A stretch of 64,000 bases of DNA from Jaenimonas drosophilae (GCA_030849065.1 JASAON010001648.1:62001-126000), one strand, 5' to 3'; counted from the stretch's first letter, positions 54,236-64,000 are shown. The notes: generated by a model not told the origin, from the letters alone. Numbers and translations: made by a program.

Positions 54236-55189
54236 CTACGCCTTCTTCTTGTCCTCGATCGCTGCAGGAACGTCATACTCGATGGTGGGTGGGAGGTCAG
54301 CGAATGAGGCAAGCTGCTCCTTCCAGATCTCGAGCATTCCGCGCATATCCAGCATCTCGAGGATGTCATGGGTGTGAAAGATGAGCTCCTCCTCACGCAC
54401 CTTGAGGTTCTGCTGCAGCTCCGCACGGCGCGTCTCAAGACGTGCGCGCCAGTGCTCCCGTGAAAGACGTGCGCGAGCATCTTCAGCCGCACGCTTCAAC
54501 GCCTCACTGTGGAGTGTGTAGATGTCCTCCCACTCCAGAGCCCAAACATCGGAGAGGGCGCCACGGAAGATATCCTCGAGGGACTCAAACTTGTAACGCA
54601 GAAAACGCTGCTTCATCAGAATGCGGAGGATGCGGTCATGCTCACGACGGAAGCGGGGGTCATTGCGCACAATGTCCATGGCGATTTGCTCATCATCGGG
54701 GTGTGAGCCATCGATTGCTAGAACACCGCCCTCCTCAGGGTCGCGAGGCACGAAGGAGGCATCCGCCTTACGCGTCACCTTGGGTCCGTCGTTGAAGGTG
54801 GGTGGCACCAACTCACCATTCTCCTCCACCACCGCCACCTCGCCACTGCTTCCTGCCTCCGGGGCTACTTCGTTGGCCTCCGCCGCCGCGGGTGCGCTGG
54901 CATCTTGTTGTTGTTGTGGCTCCGCTGATGAGGTGGCCGGGGCCGCCGCTGCTGCATCTTGGGCGGCAGCGTCATTTTCCTGGGCGGGTGGTGCCTCAAT
55001 CTGCAGGACACCCTCCGGGGCGTACTCAATGAAGAGGTTGGCAGCCGCAGGATACAGAGTGAGAGGATCCTGCTTCACGAGCTGTCGCGACATCTCTAGC
55101 TTGGCGAGCTCGCGCTCCAACTCACGCTTTGCATCAAAGAGGCTGTGGCTGGCGTAGTGTACGCCGGACTGCTCAATACTGTGCTCCAT
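54236..55189 (-). CDS. Acidic protein with Ala/Gln-rich linker, function unknown
   Basis: 317 residues, ATG at 55187-55189. Residues 15-65 are helical (FDAKRELERELAKLEMSRQL). Residues 68-125 are low complexity, rich in Ala, Gln, Pro and Glu (with QQQQ and repeated A runs). Residues 160-315 are a charged helical domain: DPRFRREHDRILRILMKQRF, then EHWRARLETRRAEL and EEELIFHTHDILEMLDMRG, ending in a Lys-rich tail. There is no signal peptide, membrane segment or catalytic motif. The build is like many cytoskeletal or flagellar proteins of kinetoplastids, but no family is recognised. It lies between the CYTH-like gene and the long gap. Confidence 0.6.
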   Translation of the reverse strand: MEHSIEQSGVHYASHSLFDAKRELERELAKLEMSRQLVKQDPLTLYPAAANLFIEYAPEGVLQIEAPPAQENDAAAQDAAAAAPATSSAEPQQQQDASAPAAAEANEVAPEAGSSGEVAVVEENGELVPPTFNDGPKVTRKADASFVPRDPEEGGVLAIDGSHPDDEQIAMDIVRNDPRFRREHDRILRILMKQRFLRYKFESLEDIFRGALSDVWALEWEDIYTLHSEALKRAAEDARARLSREHWRARLETRRAELQQNLKVREEELIFHTHDILEMLDMRGMLEIWKEQLASFADLPPTIEYDVPAAIEDKKKA

Positions 55190-55238
55190 CGGTGCGGCAA
55201 TGTGTACGTCTGTGTGGGTGTGGCTAAGTGCGTCAGTC

Positions 55239-55255
55239 TGTGTGTGTGTGTGTGT
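55239..55255. repeat. (TG)n microsatellite
   Basis: About eight TG units just upstream of the ATG of the acidic protein gene. Confidence 0.9.
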
Positions 55256-55467
55256 ACGTACGTATACGATATAGGAGTTGGGGGGTAGCTTGGTGAAAGG
55301 GGAGAAGAACGAATGAAGCGAAGGATTGTTGGCCGATAAGAAAAATCTAGCATGTGGGCGATACGTTCATCATCATCATGATCATCACAACAGTGTTGTC
55401 TGGCTACGCCCCGCAAACACAACAATGTACGGATCACTGCACTCTTCGTGTGACGAGACTCGTGATC

Positions 55468-56388
55468 TCAGCTCAGGTATGCCTCGAGCGGTTCCTTGCA
55501 TGTATTCACGGCAGTGGTGCTGTCGGTGATGCAGAGCGCATTCTCTGCCAACAGGGCTGCGTAGAGGGTTTGTTGTAGCGACTCCAGATTGCGCTCGGCA
55601 CTAATACTTCCCGTGGAGAGCTTGACCAACCAGTACAGTGGGCTTCCATTGCGGTCGTGCCATTGCTGAATGTGCACGTCCACGTCAAGCGGTGCCCCGC
55701 CAAAGTACACCTCTCCATTGCCACCAACAACGTAGGACCACGACTGCTGAATGACGAGTGGTTCATCTCCGCGGAGCTGGTTGAAGCCTGGGAAGATGTT
55801 CTGCAGCTGCTCCATCGAGGTGATGCGATCGCGCTGGGGGGTGACAAGAACGCTCTGCAACATGAACTGGAGTGATCGGTTCATGATGGAGATGCCACGA
55901 CTGTGGTACGTCAAGGTTTCGTAGTCCACGTTGGGCAGTGCCTCCATGGAGATGGGCGGGTGGGCGGTGCAGAGGGCATCAAAGAGGCTGCGCAGCTCCC
56001 AGCGGTAGGAGTTGCCGTCCTGCCAGCGAACCAATCGAAAGCCCACCGACTTGAGAATGTGGCTCGAGGTATCAAAGAGGTCCACATGCTTCGTCTTGTA
56101 CTGCGATTGTTCCTTCTCAGTGATGTCTAGGGTGCCGTGGCGCTGAGCGAGCACACGCTGAACAACGTCCGTGATGTCGGTGCGCGTCAAGTTGGGCCGA
56201 AGGACGTTGGTGATGGTCACCTCATGCGCACGGATCTGGCAAGTTGCATCACGGTGTTGGACCACCGACAGAGAGAAGAGCAGAGCGAGAAGGACGACGG
56301 TGAAGACAAGCACGAAGGAGGCACTCCGCCGCTGTGCAATGCCAACCTGACGATGTGTCAGTGGTGACTTCACGTCGTGGTGGCCCAT
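55468..56388 (-). CDS. Single-pass membrane protein with a CYTH-like domain
   Basis: 306 residues from the ATG at 56386-56388; the frame extends further up but without an ATG. A basic stretch (RQVGIAQRRS) and one membrane span (FVLVFTVVLLALLFSLSVV, about 25-43) make it a type II membrane protein with a large outside or luminal domain. In that domain, KHVDLFDTSSHILKSVGFRLVRWQDG followed by a W-E-L strand looks like the CYTH/triphosphate tunnel fold (Y-x-D-T-x-x-x-L-x-x-x-x-x-x-L-R). The tunnel's paired E-x-E-x-K start is replaced by QIRAHEVTI, so the catalytic metal site is doubtful. CYTH proteins act on polyphosphate, thiamine triphosphate or RNA 5' ends. The fold is suggested only. Confidence 0.5.
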   Translation of the reverse strand: MGHHDVKSPLTHRQVGIAQRRSASFVLVFTVVLLALLFSLSVVQHRDATCQIRAHEVTITNVLRPNLTRTDITDVVQRVLAQRHGTLDITEKEQSQYKTKHVDLFDTSSHILKSVGFRLVRWQDGNSYRWELRSLFDALCTAHPPISMEALPNVDYETLTYHSRGISIMNRSLQFMLQSVLVTPQRDRITSMEQLQNIFPGFNQLRGDEPLVIQQSWSYVVGGNGEVYFGGAPLDVDVHIQQWHDRNGSPLYWLVKLSTGSISAERNLESLQQTLYAALLAENALCITDSTTAVNTCKEPLEAYLS

Positions 56389-56950
56389 CCTGCAAGAATC
56401 GTCGATACCAACCAAAACGGGAGTAGATGATGGGTGACTAACTAGACCACGAGCACGTGATGAACAACGTGAAGGGGCTCGATAACTAGGCACAAGAAGA
56501 GAAGAATGAAGAGGGTAGGTTTGGCTACACTAACATGGAGAGCAACACACACATTTGCTGCAATGCAACGACTGCCTGCAGCATCCTTTTGATGAGGCAG
56601 GAGCGTCGTCATGTGTCTCAGGGTTGTGGCATCTCTATGACAGGAAGTTTCCAGGCAACTTCAATAAAAATGGTTGTTATGTACATCCTTGTCACTACCA
56701 TACATGTCGTCGTCAACCTCTGCCGCTAGGTACTTCAGCCCTAAGCCCCCACCTCGAGCAACAGAATGGCAGCCAATCACCACAAGAACAAGGTGCCTTC
56801 TCAAGGATCCCTCTCGATGAGCACCGTGTGATATTACATGTGGCGATGAGCAGCAGCATCCATCAGTGTACCAAGTGTACGTGTGTAGGAGGTGGGAGGG
56901 AGGAGGGGTTGAAGCTGACGTTATAGGGTGGATGTTTGTCCAGCCACGTC
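56389..56950 (-). promoter_or_regulatory. Intergenic region with acceptor signal for the CYTH-like gene
   Basis: Complement of about 56494-56516 is a C/T tract, with a TAG right after (AG at about 56488-56487), about 100 bases before the ATG. The remaining 430 bases should be the dynein heavy chain 3' UTR; plus-strand frames there look spurious. Confidence 0.45.
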
Positions 56951-59900
56951 TTAATCATCGGAGTCCAGCACTAGGGCTACGGACTCCAACGTCCACATCG
57001 ACGGATGCGAGTCGGAGGCGAGGTCGGCCATGAAGACCAGGCCTACACCAGCGGCATTGCGGCGGTCCGAGGTGACGTAGACGGGCGTCTTGAAGGTGCC
57101 AACGCTCTTCACGCGTGAGGATTCCGTGGGGACGATTTGCATCACGGGCATCTCCGTGATGAGCTCCTTCTTCCTCTGCGGAGCTAGACGGTGCTTGGAG
57201 GCATCCCAACGAGCACCTTCGAGGAAGAGCCCCGAGACGTAGGCGCCATCTCGTGGGTAGTTCTTCACATCGCTCGCACTCTCATAAGTGGTGACGGTAG
57301 TTACGATGGTGGAGCGGTCCAGTGGCCACTTGTACTTACGGCAGGTCACCTGCACAAGGGCAGAGAGGTACGAATCGGGCACCATGAGGCCAGACAGCCA
57401 CATGCACTTTGGCTCCCCATTGGAGCTCCAGCTGAGGTACTGCTGGTAGCGGCGCTGGAAGTGTGCCAGCCACCGTCCCAGGTTCTTGCGTGTAGCGGGG
57501 GCAAAACGCCTCCACGAGCTGGGCAGCTGGCCATTGTTGAGGGCCGACGCCAGTTCATCGAGCTCGTTGCTCATACCAATCACACCAGCTAGTGCCTTTT
57601 GGAGCTCCTTGAGAGACTGCACAATGACGTTGACGAGCTTGTTCCACCGCTCAATCTCCTGCAGCAGCACCACCTGCGTGGGCTGAATGCTCTCAAAATT
57701 GTTGGACTTGGCGCGCTCAATCTCCTTCTTGCTGACCTGCTTCATATCGAAGGGCTTCGGAATCTGAGACAGAATCTCCTCCGTCACCTTCATCAAGATC
57801 TCCTCGTGGGAGGAGCCGGAGGAGGTCGCTCCCGTAGAGCGTGGCATCAGCTCAATCAAGCTCGCCCACATGCCCTCCGCGGCATTGCGCAGGTAGCCCG
57901 TCTCGGCGTTGGGGTGAAGACCAAAGACGTCCGGCGCATTCACGTTGGGGAAGCCATCCACCTGGGCCCCCATCATGACTAGGTTCACGTTCTTGTTCGG
58001 GTCGGAACTTCCAGGTGGCAGGCAGTAGTCCACCTGCTCATCGTGGAAGAAGTGGTAGGGCTGGAAGGTATCAAAGAGGAAGTCACCAAAGTACTCCTCC
58101 AGGTAGGTCTTGACGATGCGGCGATCCATGCTATCCGTCACACGTCCTCCGTACATGGCCTCTCCTACGAGGTAGCGCAAGGTATCCCATGGAATGTGGT
58201 CGTGGTTAGTGTAGGCCTTGGTCAGGTAGGTGTCAAGGAGACGCATGGAGACGGTGAAGTCGGTCTCGTTGAAGTCATAGGTGACGTTCCAGCCAATCTT
58301 GCCGTACTTGCGGCGCTCCTGCACCACGGCGTGGTAGAAGGAGAGGGTGAAGACCAAGGGACGGAAGGCCCAGTGAGGGCAGGCGTCGAGCTGGTCCTCC
58401 GTCACCTTGGAGAGGGTGTTCTTCATGTTCATCTTGAGACCATTCGGGGGCTCATTCACCACCTTGAGCGAACGCTGCAAGATACCCATGGGGAACTCCA
58501 GGCTCGGCTCCGTCGTCAGCCACAGGCGATACTGCTCATGGGGCTGCTGCTGGTCCATCTTCTCAATGGTCTTCTCCAGGTCCTTCATCCACATGGTCAG
58601 CAGGTGGCAGTTCTGCAGCAACACCCAGTGACCGCGCACCGCGCCAACTTCCACCATCTTCATGGCCTCCTCTCCCTGACCTTGACCGAGCGAGATGGAG
58701 CGTAGCTTATCGAGGCCCACCTCCTTCGCCGCCAACTTCACAATCTCATCCGTCGGGTTCGCACCAGGAGAGACGACGCAGACGATGGGTGACATGCTCG
58801 AGCTCTTGTCCAAGACATCCTTGTAGCGCAGAATAGGTGGCATCACGAATTGCTCACCGAGCAGCTCACAGTTGCTGATGAAGTTGGTGATGGCGTTGTA
58901 AACGCGATCAGAGCGGAAGCAGCGCAGCAGGCAGAGCATCTGGAAGCTCGTTACCTTCTCCGAGTAGCCGCATGGAATGGGGTTCTCGGGATCCTCGGGG
59001 CGGTCCAGGGCGAACCACTCCTGCCAGGCATCGGTGTTGTTCGTGAAGTCCTCCACCAAGGTGGCAAAGACCTCAATGTCCTGGGCAAGCTTGCACACGT
59101 CGTTCCACTGTCGCTCCGTCAACCACTCCACCGGGTTGGGCGGGAAGTCCTTGGACGCCAGCACACAACCACGCAGGAAGAACTCCAGCTCCACCTGCAC
59201 CATTTGGTGGCGTTGCGTCAGCAGGCGAATGGCCATCTGGAAAGAGAGCATGAGTTTGTCCTTCTCGAAGATGCCCATGCAGACGTAGCAGTAGAGGTTG
59301 TAGGTGAGGGCGTCGATGATGTTCTTGAGGCGATCCTCAATCTCAAAGGAGGCATCACTCTTGGTGATGGAGTAGCCAAAGACATCGTGCAAGAAGGCGT
59401 GGAGGGAGTACTCGTACATGGAGTTGATGGCGGAGAGCTGTGAGATGACGAAGTAGAGCACCGCACCACGCTTGGCGGCTGGGCGGTACTGCTGACGGGA
59501 GATCTCGGTGACGCGGGCAGTTTCCTTGGCCTGATCCAACTTTTGGCCGACCTCCGTCGCGCTACTCTTGGTGTTCTCGAGGGTGGAGATGAGGTCGTCG
59601 TTATCCAGGATGTTGCCCGTGGCGAGGGTCAGTTCACGAATGAGGGTGTCCTCGAGCTCCTTCAGCTGTGCTCGGCTCTCTGCCATGGTTTGCACCAGCT
59701 CCTCACTCTGTCGCTGCAGATCACTGCGCTCACTTGCCACGACGTAGTTGAGCAACTGTGCCTCAAGACCATCTTCGGTCACACCATAGTTGATCACCAT
59801 CGTCTTACCAAAGACCTCAGCCTGGTAGTTGGGGTTGGGCAGCTTCGTGCACAGGTACAGCTTGAAGTTGCTATCCCATGGGATGTCCTTGTCACCGATG

Positions 59901-62900
59901 CGGATGAGCTTCTGGCCAGACTCGATACGGAATTGTGGGTCGAGCACCGAATCAATGATGGGGTCAATGAACTCATCCACGCCCTCAAAGAGGAAGGGGT
60001 TGCCGTACTGAATGGCGAACTCGAGACGCTTGAGGAAGTCGGCATCGCTGAAGCTCGCCGTCTCAAAGCGCGGGTTGCTGCCGTGCTGCCGCTTGATCCA
60101 ATTGACGGCCTGCATCTGAGGATCAATGCAGAGCGGGAAGCGGATCTTACCCGCACGCTTGCCCTTGCCGGTGTAGTCGGTGCTCAACATGGTGAGCATA
60201 CCATTCTGCACAGACAGGTCATCCGAGGGCAGACCATCACTGGCCCACTGTGACACGGCAACCTCGTCGGTAAGGAGCTTGCGCACCTCAAACTGCTCGC
60301 TGAGTGGGATCTCCTTTTGTTGGATATCGGGCACCCAGAGAGTCTCGAGAGCCTCCACACGGTAGGGGTACGTGAAGGCCCCGAGATAGGAAAGGAAGGC
60401 GGCACCAGCGAGGCAATCACCAATGAGGTTGTGGCGCGACGTACCGAGGGTGACCTTCTCCACCGTCCAACGCGTACGTTCGGAGCCAAAACCATCAATC
60501 AGCTTCCTCGCGGCATTCAGACGGCGCTCCATAATGGCCTTCTCCTGCTGCAGCTGGCGGGCCTCACGCATACCAGCCTCGAGCTGCTCCTCCAATCGGC
60601 TTAAGCTCTCAATGAGTTCATCAATCTCGTCACGGCAGGCCTGTAGCTGACGCTCACCCTGCTCCTTGGCTTCCTGCAGACGCTGCACACGCTCCTGCTT
60701 CGGATACACATCCTTGGCCACGGCCCAGTACTTCTGCATCGCCTCCACCCACTTCATGAGACCAGAAGCAGCCGTACTGAAGCGCACCAACTCGGCGGAG
60801 TAGGAACCATCACTATCCATCTTAATCTTGGAGAAGTGCTCCTTGATGATGCGCTTGATCTCGTTCATCTTGGACTGGTTGAGCATCTTGCGGAGGTCAT
60901 CAATGTTGCGCAGGGACTTCATGAAGTCACTCTGACCCATCATGATCTTACCAGACTCCCAGTTGGCCGGGACACCCTTCACCACACACACCATTCGCAC
61001 CACGTGGACGACCATCTCAGCCGGCTTGGCGAAGGAACGCAGCTCAGTAATAGAATTGCTGTTGATGGTGTTCACCGCAGCAATGGCAGACTCAAGGGCG
61101 GGCATGGCATTCTCCAACACAACTTGGGCCTCGGCGGACTCCTCTTCAATGACGGCGTTCTGCGTGTTGAGCTCCTCCTCCATCTTTACGGCCTCTGTCT
61201 TGCGGGCCTCGTTCTTGGCCTTCTGCAAGGTGATGTCGTTGGTCATCTTCTCATTGATCTCCTGCTTCTCACGCAGGGTGACCTCCTTCTCTGCGAGCTC
61301 CTCCTGCAGCACCTTCACATCCTCCTGTGCGCGGTGGAGCTTCTCCAGACCAATGGTGAACTTGTGGACGATATCGTCAATCTTCTCGCGCTTCGTAATG
61401 AGCAGCTTGGCGTAGTTGGCGATGAAGCCAAGGAAGTTCTTTGGGGTGACGTAGTTGTGGCGCTTGAGCTCGAGTTGGTAGCGGCCAGAGAGTGCGTGAG
61501 AGGTGATGTGGACGTGCACCATGTGCTTGACGATCTTCTCGCGAAGTTCCTCGGGGAGGTCCTCCTCGGCAAGGAGCTTGACGCCCACGGCCTCCAGAGC
61601 CTGCGGGGGCCACTTCTCGAACCAATCGATGGTTGTGTTGTTGATCAAGCTGGGGAAGTTACGGCAACGGGTGCGGAGGGTGTCACCGGACGGACTCATG
61701 GCCAAGACGACGTGGAGATTGTCTCGGCAGCGTGAGACGAAGGCGGTCCACTTGTTGTCCTTGGAAGGAGCGAGGCCCATGGCCTCCACCTCTTCCGCCA
61801 CACTGTTGTAGAGCGGGTCCTTCTCCTCTTCGGGGAAGAGCGCGGGCACCATGCCAGAAGCCAACATGTTGTTGATGAGCTCAAGGAAGCCCTCCTCCTT
61901 CACATGGCCATCCATGAACAAGAAGACGACCTTCTCCTGCTGCACACCGACGCGGTGGTAGAGCTTCTTGAGGTCCTCACGGAAGCTGTCTTCGGTGTAG
62001 TTACGGGCGAGCACAATCTCAAAAATACCCATTTGGCAAATGGCTGCGCCGAGCTTCGTCAAGGACTGCTTGCCGCTACCGCCCACACCAACCAAGAGAC
62101 AGTGGCCACGTGGCAGGGAGAGCACACGCGTCACACGAAGAAGATGCTCCAAGGCCATGTCGAACATGACCAGGTCAATCTTCTTGGTGGGCATGTTGAT
62201 CTCATCCATGATGGCTTCCACGAGTGAGCGAATCTTTCCAAAGTCCGGGCCGAAGTCTTCGTAGATGTGAAGGCGCTCGAACTCACTATCGGGCTCAAAG
62301 TCACCAAAATCCGCGAGCAACAGTGGATCTGCCATGGCGTAGTCCTTTGAGTCGGAGAAGTTCAGGCCAATCTCACGGTCAATGAGGTCGCAGACGTACT
62401 TCTTGTCACCCAAGTCCGACATGCGGTCCACAAAGACACGCATCACCTCATTTCTCCACAGTCGCACAACACACTGCAGCTCGGGGAACTTCTCGGATGA
62501 AGCCCGGCAGAGACCCTCGTACACACGCGAGAGATCACGCAGATTGAAGATGTAGTGGAATTTGGCCGGGGTGGCGGGAAGACTGCGAACGAGGTTCTGA
62601 TACAAGCGCAGGGTCATGCCCGTGATGGACTCCGCCAGGCCAATCCCCTCCGCCGTCTTGAGGGTGGAGTAGGCATCGGCCAGGATCTGGGCGTAGATGG
62701 TGTGGATGGAGTCATCCTCTGGGAACATGATGTTGAAGGCAGTGAAGAGAGAGACGAAGCGAGGGTCGAGGGCGTGGCGACCACCACCGGGTGGGGCCAT
62801 GGCGGCAACGAACTGTGTATCTCGGATCTGCTTGAAGAGGAGGTCCTTGCGGTCGTACCAGGATTGGTGCTCAATGAGGAGCTTGAGGAAGGCAATGGGC

Positions 62901-64000
62901 TGTTGTGTGCCGTAGAGGTCCACCTTGGGCATGTTGATGTCATCAATGAAGACAACCAAACGCTTCTTGGCAGGGGGGCCGAGCACGGTGTTGGTGCGCT
63001 TCTCAATGTTGTCCTCCATGGTACGCTGGGCGTCCAAGCTCGTCGTACGGGAACTGAAGTTCATCTCAAGCAGCATCTCCTCCAAATGAACGTCCTCGGA
63101 GTCGCCGCTATCTGTGGCCTCCAAGGAGCTACGCTTGAGGTCGGCGAGGTAGGCCTGGATGGTCACCGTCTTGGCTGTACCACTCTCACCCACAAACATC
63201 ACGGGAGTGCGGTTGAGGACAATCTTGTTGAGCAGCCACATGTTGCGCTCCGTATCTACAGTGGAGACGAGGAGTGAGCTGAACTTTTGGTTGGGCGCGC
63301 GTTGGAAGGGCTTGATGAGCACATTCCACGGCTTCCAGCGGCTATCCTGCAGGTCAAAGAAGTAGTCGTACATCGTCTTGCGCTCTGGGAGGGAGCCGGA
63401 GCCCACAAAGCGAGTGAGGAAGTTGTCACCCACATCCTGCAGATTCCACCCGCTGAGACGCTTGAGAATGGCATCGAAGCGGGAGCGGTCCTCTGGGTTG
63501 CTGATCAGGGAGCCAAAGCTCCACACACATGAAAAGATGAAGACGCACTGCATCGCGCGGGGCTCGAGGGCCTCGTCCTTGGGCGAGATGGTGTGAATGA
63601 GCGTCGTGAGCTGCTTCACCATGTTGAGATCGCTGTAGGGGATGACGAGCTTGGGAACTGGGGTCAGCTCGGTGCCGTCAAGGCCGTCCAGCATGAAGTC
63701 TACGAGAGGCTGAACAAATTGCTCAATGAGCTCATCGAGGGTTTCATGCTCATCACGCGGGCGGCGCTGCTTCCACGAGTACATAAAGGGCTTCCATCCA
63801 AGGTTGATGGGGTCCAGGAAGACCATACCAACACGTGATACCGTAGCCGGGGAGGCGTACTGCAAGTCACCAACCTCGAAGAGGAGGGAACACTGCGGAT
63901 GCAGACGAATACGCTCGCCGTTGGGCAGGGTCAGGAGCTTATTATCGTCCATGACGGAGTTCATGTCCTCGACCCACTTGGCATCAACATCACCATCAAA
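56951..64000 (-). CDS. DNAH10: Inner-arm axonemal dynein heavy chain, DNAH10/1-beta type (5' end outside window)
   Basis: The frame is open from the window edge to the stop at 56951, about 2349 residues, the C-terminal half of a heavy chain of roughly 4500. It enters just after AAA2 (FDGDVDAKWVEDMNSVMDDN). The AAA3 P-loop GESGTAKT lies at about 63166-63190 and the AAA4 P-loop GVGGSGKQS at about 62070-62095. The stalk's two coiled coils (about 61330-61100 and 60700-60530) flank the microtubule-binding tip. AAA5, AAA6 and the C-terminal region follow. The end (SLKELQKALAGVIGMSNELDEL, WPLDRST, TPVYVTSDRRNAAGVGLVF) matches DNAH10, the beta heavy chain of the I1/f inner arm, better than other types. 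AAA1, with the main ATPase, is outside the window. Confidence 0.88.
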   Translation of the reverse strand, partial: FDGDVDAKWVEDMNSVMDDNKLLTLPNGERIRLHPQCSLLFEVGDLQYASPATVSRVGMVFLDPINLGWKPFMYSWKQRRPRDEHETLDELIEQFVQPLVDFMLDGLDGTELTPVPKLVIPYSDLNMVKQLTTLIHTISPKDEALEPRAMQCVFIFSCVWSFGSLISNPEDRSRFDAILKRLSGWNLQDVGDNFLTRFVGSGSLPERKTMYDYFFDLQDSRWKPWNVLIKPFQRAPNQKFSSLLVSTVDTERNMWLLNKIVLNRTPVMFVGESGTAKTVTIQAYLADLKRSSLEATDSGDSEDVHLEEMLLEMNFSSRTTSLDAQRTMEDNIEKRTNTVLGPPAKKRLVVFIDDINMPKVDLYGTQQPIAFLKLLIEHQSWYDRKDLLFKQIRDTQFVAAMAPPGGGRHALDPRFVSLFTAFNIMFPEDDSIHTIYAQILADAYSTLKTAEGIGLAESITGMTLRLYQNLVRSLPATPAKFHYIFNLRDLSRVYEGLCRASSEKFPELQCVVRLWRNEVMRVFVDRMSDLGDKKYVCDLIDREIGLNFSDSKDYAMADPLLLADFGDFEPDSEFERLHIYEDFGPDFGKIRSLVEAIMDEINMPTKKIDLVMFDMALEHLLRVTRVLSLPRGHCLLVGVGGSGKQSLTKLGAAICQMGIFEIVLARNYTEDSFREDLKKLYHRVGVQQEKVVFLFMDGHVKEEGFLELINNMLASGMVPALFPEEEKDPLYNSVAEEVEAMGLAPSKDNKWTAFVSRCRDNLHVVLAMSPSGDTLRTRCRNFPSLINNTTIDWFEKWPPQALEAVGVKLLAEEDLPEELREKIVKHMVHVHITSHALSGRYQLELKRHNYVTPKNFLGFIANYAKLLITKREKIDDIVHKFTIGLEKLHRAQEDVKVLQEELAEKEVTLREKQEINEKMTNDITLQKAKNEARKTEAVKMEEELNTQNAVIEEESAEAQVVLENAMPALESAIAAVNTINSNSITELRSFAKPAEMVVHVVRMVCVVKGVPANWESGKIMMGQSDFMKSLRNIDDLRKMLNQSKMNEIKRIIKEHFSKIKMDSDGSYSAELVRFSTAASGLMKWVEAMQKYWAVAKDVYPKQERVQRLQEAKEQGERQLQACRDEIDELIESLSRLEEQLEAGMREARQLQQEKAIMERRLNAARKLIDGFGSERTRWTVEKVTLGTSRHNLIGDCLAGAAFLSYLGAFTYPYRVEALETLWVPDIQQKEIPLSEQFEVRKLLTDEVAVSQWASDGLPSDDLSVQNGMLTMLSTDYTGKGKRAGKIRFPLCIDPQMQAVNWIKRQHGSNPRFETASFSDADFLKRLEFAIQYGNPFLFEGVDEFIDPIIDSVLDPQFRIESGQKLIRIGDKDIPWDSNFKLYLCTKLPNPNYQAEVFGKTMVINYGVTEDGLEAQLLNYVVASERSDLQRQSEELVQTMAESRAQLKELEDTLIRELTLATGNILDNDDLISTLENTKSSATEVGQKLDQAKETARVTEISRQQYRPAAKRGAVLYFVISQLSAINSMYEYSLHAFLHDVFGYSITKSDASFEIEDRLKNIIDALTYNLYCYVCMGIFEKDKLMLSFQMAIRLLTQRHQMVQVELEFFLRGCVLASKDFPPNPVEWLTERQWNDVCKLAQDIEVFATLVEDFTNNTDAWQEWFALDRPEDPENPIPCGYSEKVTSFQMLCLLRCFRSDRVYNAITNFISNCELLGEQFVMPPILRYKDVLDKSSSMSPIVCVVSPGANPTDEIVKLAAKEVGLDKLRSISLGQGQGEEAMKMVEVGAVRGHWVLLQNCHLLTMWMKDLEKTIEKMDQQQPHEQYRLWLTTEPSLEFPMGILQRSLKVVNEPPNGLKMNMKNTLSKVTEDQLDACPHWAFRPLVFTLSFYHAVVQERRKYGKIGWNVTYDFNETDFTVSMRLLDTYLTKAYTNHDHIPWDTLRYLVGEAMYGGRVTDSMDRRIVKTYLEEYFGDFLFDTFQPYHFFHDEQVDYCLPPGSSDPNKNVNLVMMGAQVDGFPNVNAPDVFGLHPNAETGYLRNAAEGMWASLIELMPRSTGATSSGSSHEEILMKVTEEILSQIPKPFDMKQVSKKEIERAKSNNFESIQPTQVVLLQEIERWNKLVNVIVQSLKELQKALAGVIGMSNELDELASALNNGQLPSSWRRFAPATRKNLGRWLAHFQRRYQQYLSWSSNGEPKCMWLSGLMVPDSYLSALVQVTCRKYKWPLDRSTIVTTVTTYESASDVKNYPRDGAYVSGLFLEGARWDASKHRLAPQRKKELITEMPVMQIVPTESSRVKSVGTFKTPVYVTSDRRNAAGVGLVFMADLASDSHPSMWTLESVALVLDSDD

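Noticed and set aside
1..64000. tRNA, rRNA, CRISPR arrays or transposons
   Set aside because: I found no cloverleaf with A and B boxes, no repeat-spacer array, no reverse transcriptase or transposase motifs and no long direct repeats by eye; small non-coding RNAs cannot be excluded.

Overview
The window looks like nuclear DNA from a flagellated kinetoplastid protist (Euglenozoa, Kinetoplastea). Every gene I can support, 28 loci over 64 kb, lies on the minus strand. None needs an intron to read through, including ORFs of about 7.9 kb and 7.5 kb. The gaps between genes are mostly 0.17-0.6 kb. Most starts are preceded on the coding strand by a pyrimidine tract and then an AG, the usual spliced-leader acceptor arrangement. 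This fits one directional polycistronic unit transcribed from high to low coordinates. Axonemal genes show that the organism builds a motile flagellum. I cannot name the genus; a bodonid or a trypanosomatid are both possible.

Layout in transcription order (64000 to 1). First comes an inner-arm axonemal dynein heavy chain of the DNAH10/1-beta type, whose 5' part lies outside the window. It is followed by a CYTH-like membrane protein, an acidic hypothetical protein, a 1.1 kb gap, a PDK/BCKDK-type mitochondrial kinase, a COA5/PET191 cytochrome oxidase assembly factor and an SCP/NIF-type HAD phosphatase. Next is a 2630-residue TOR kinase with a PDZ-like insertion, then a STOP/SHIPPO-type protein, a PIG-Y subunit of the GPI-GlcNAc transferase, and a HECT E3 ligase that appears split by a frameshift.

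Then come AP-1 gamma adaptin, NHP2, an RGP1-like Rab GEF subunit, UFSP2, a small mitochondrial membrane protein, a mitochondrial single-pass protein, the Rab geranylgeranyltransferase beta subunit and a mitochondrial helical-repeat protein. The last section holds a GAF-domain coiled-coil protein, a USP7-like deubiquitinase, the axonemal dynein-associated DNAI7/CASC1, a DnaJ membrane protein, a GRIP golgin, an unknown coiled-coil protein, CFAP46, an ABHD11-like protein without a catalytic serine, and the N-terminal part of EMC1.

The neighbours share themes but not an operon logic. Axoneme: DNAH10, CFAP46, DNAI7 and perhaps the STOP-repeat protein. Golgi and endosome traffic: RabGGT-beta, RGP1, GRIP golgin, AP-1 gamma. 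ER and GPI: EMC1, PIG-Y. Ubiquitin or UFM1: HECT, USP, UFSP2. Mitochondrion: COA5, PDK-like kinase and several small membrane proteins. In such genomes co-transcription does not imply shared function. The most notable points are the TOR kinase with a PDZ-like domain and a degraded FRB pocket, the frameshifted HECT gene, the inactive-looking ABHD protein, and a peptidase-like but apparently inactive C-terminal domain in CFAP46. I saw no transposon, CRISPR array, tRNA, rRNA or obvious foreign DNA.
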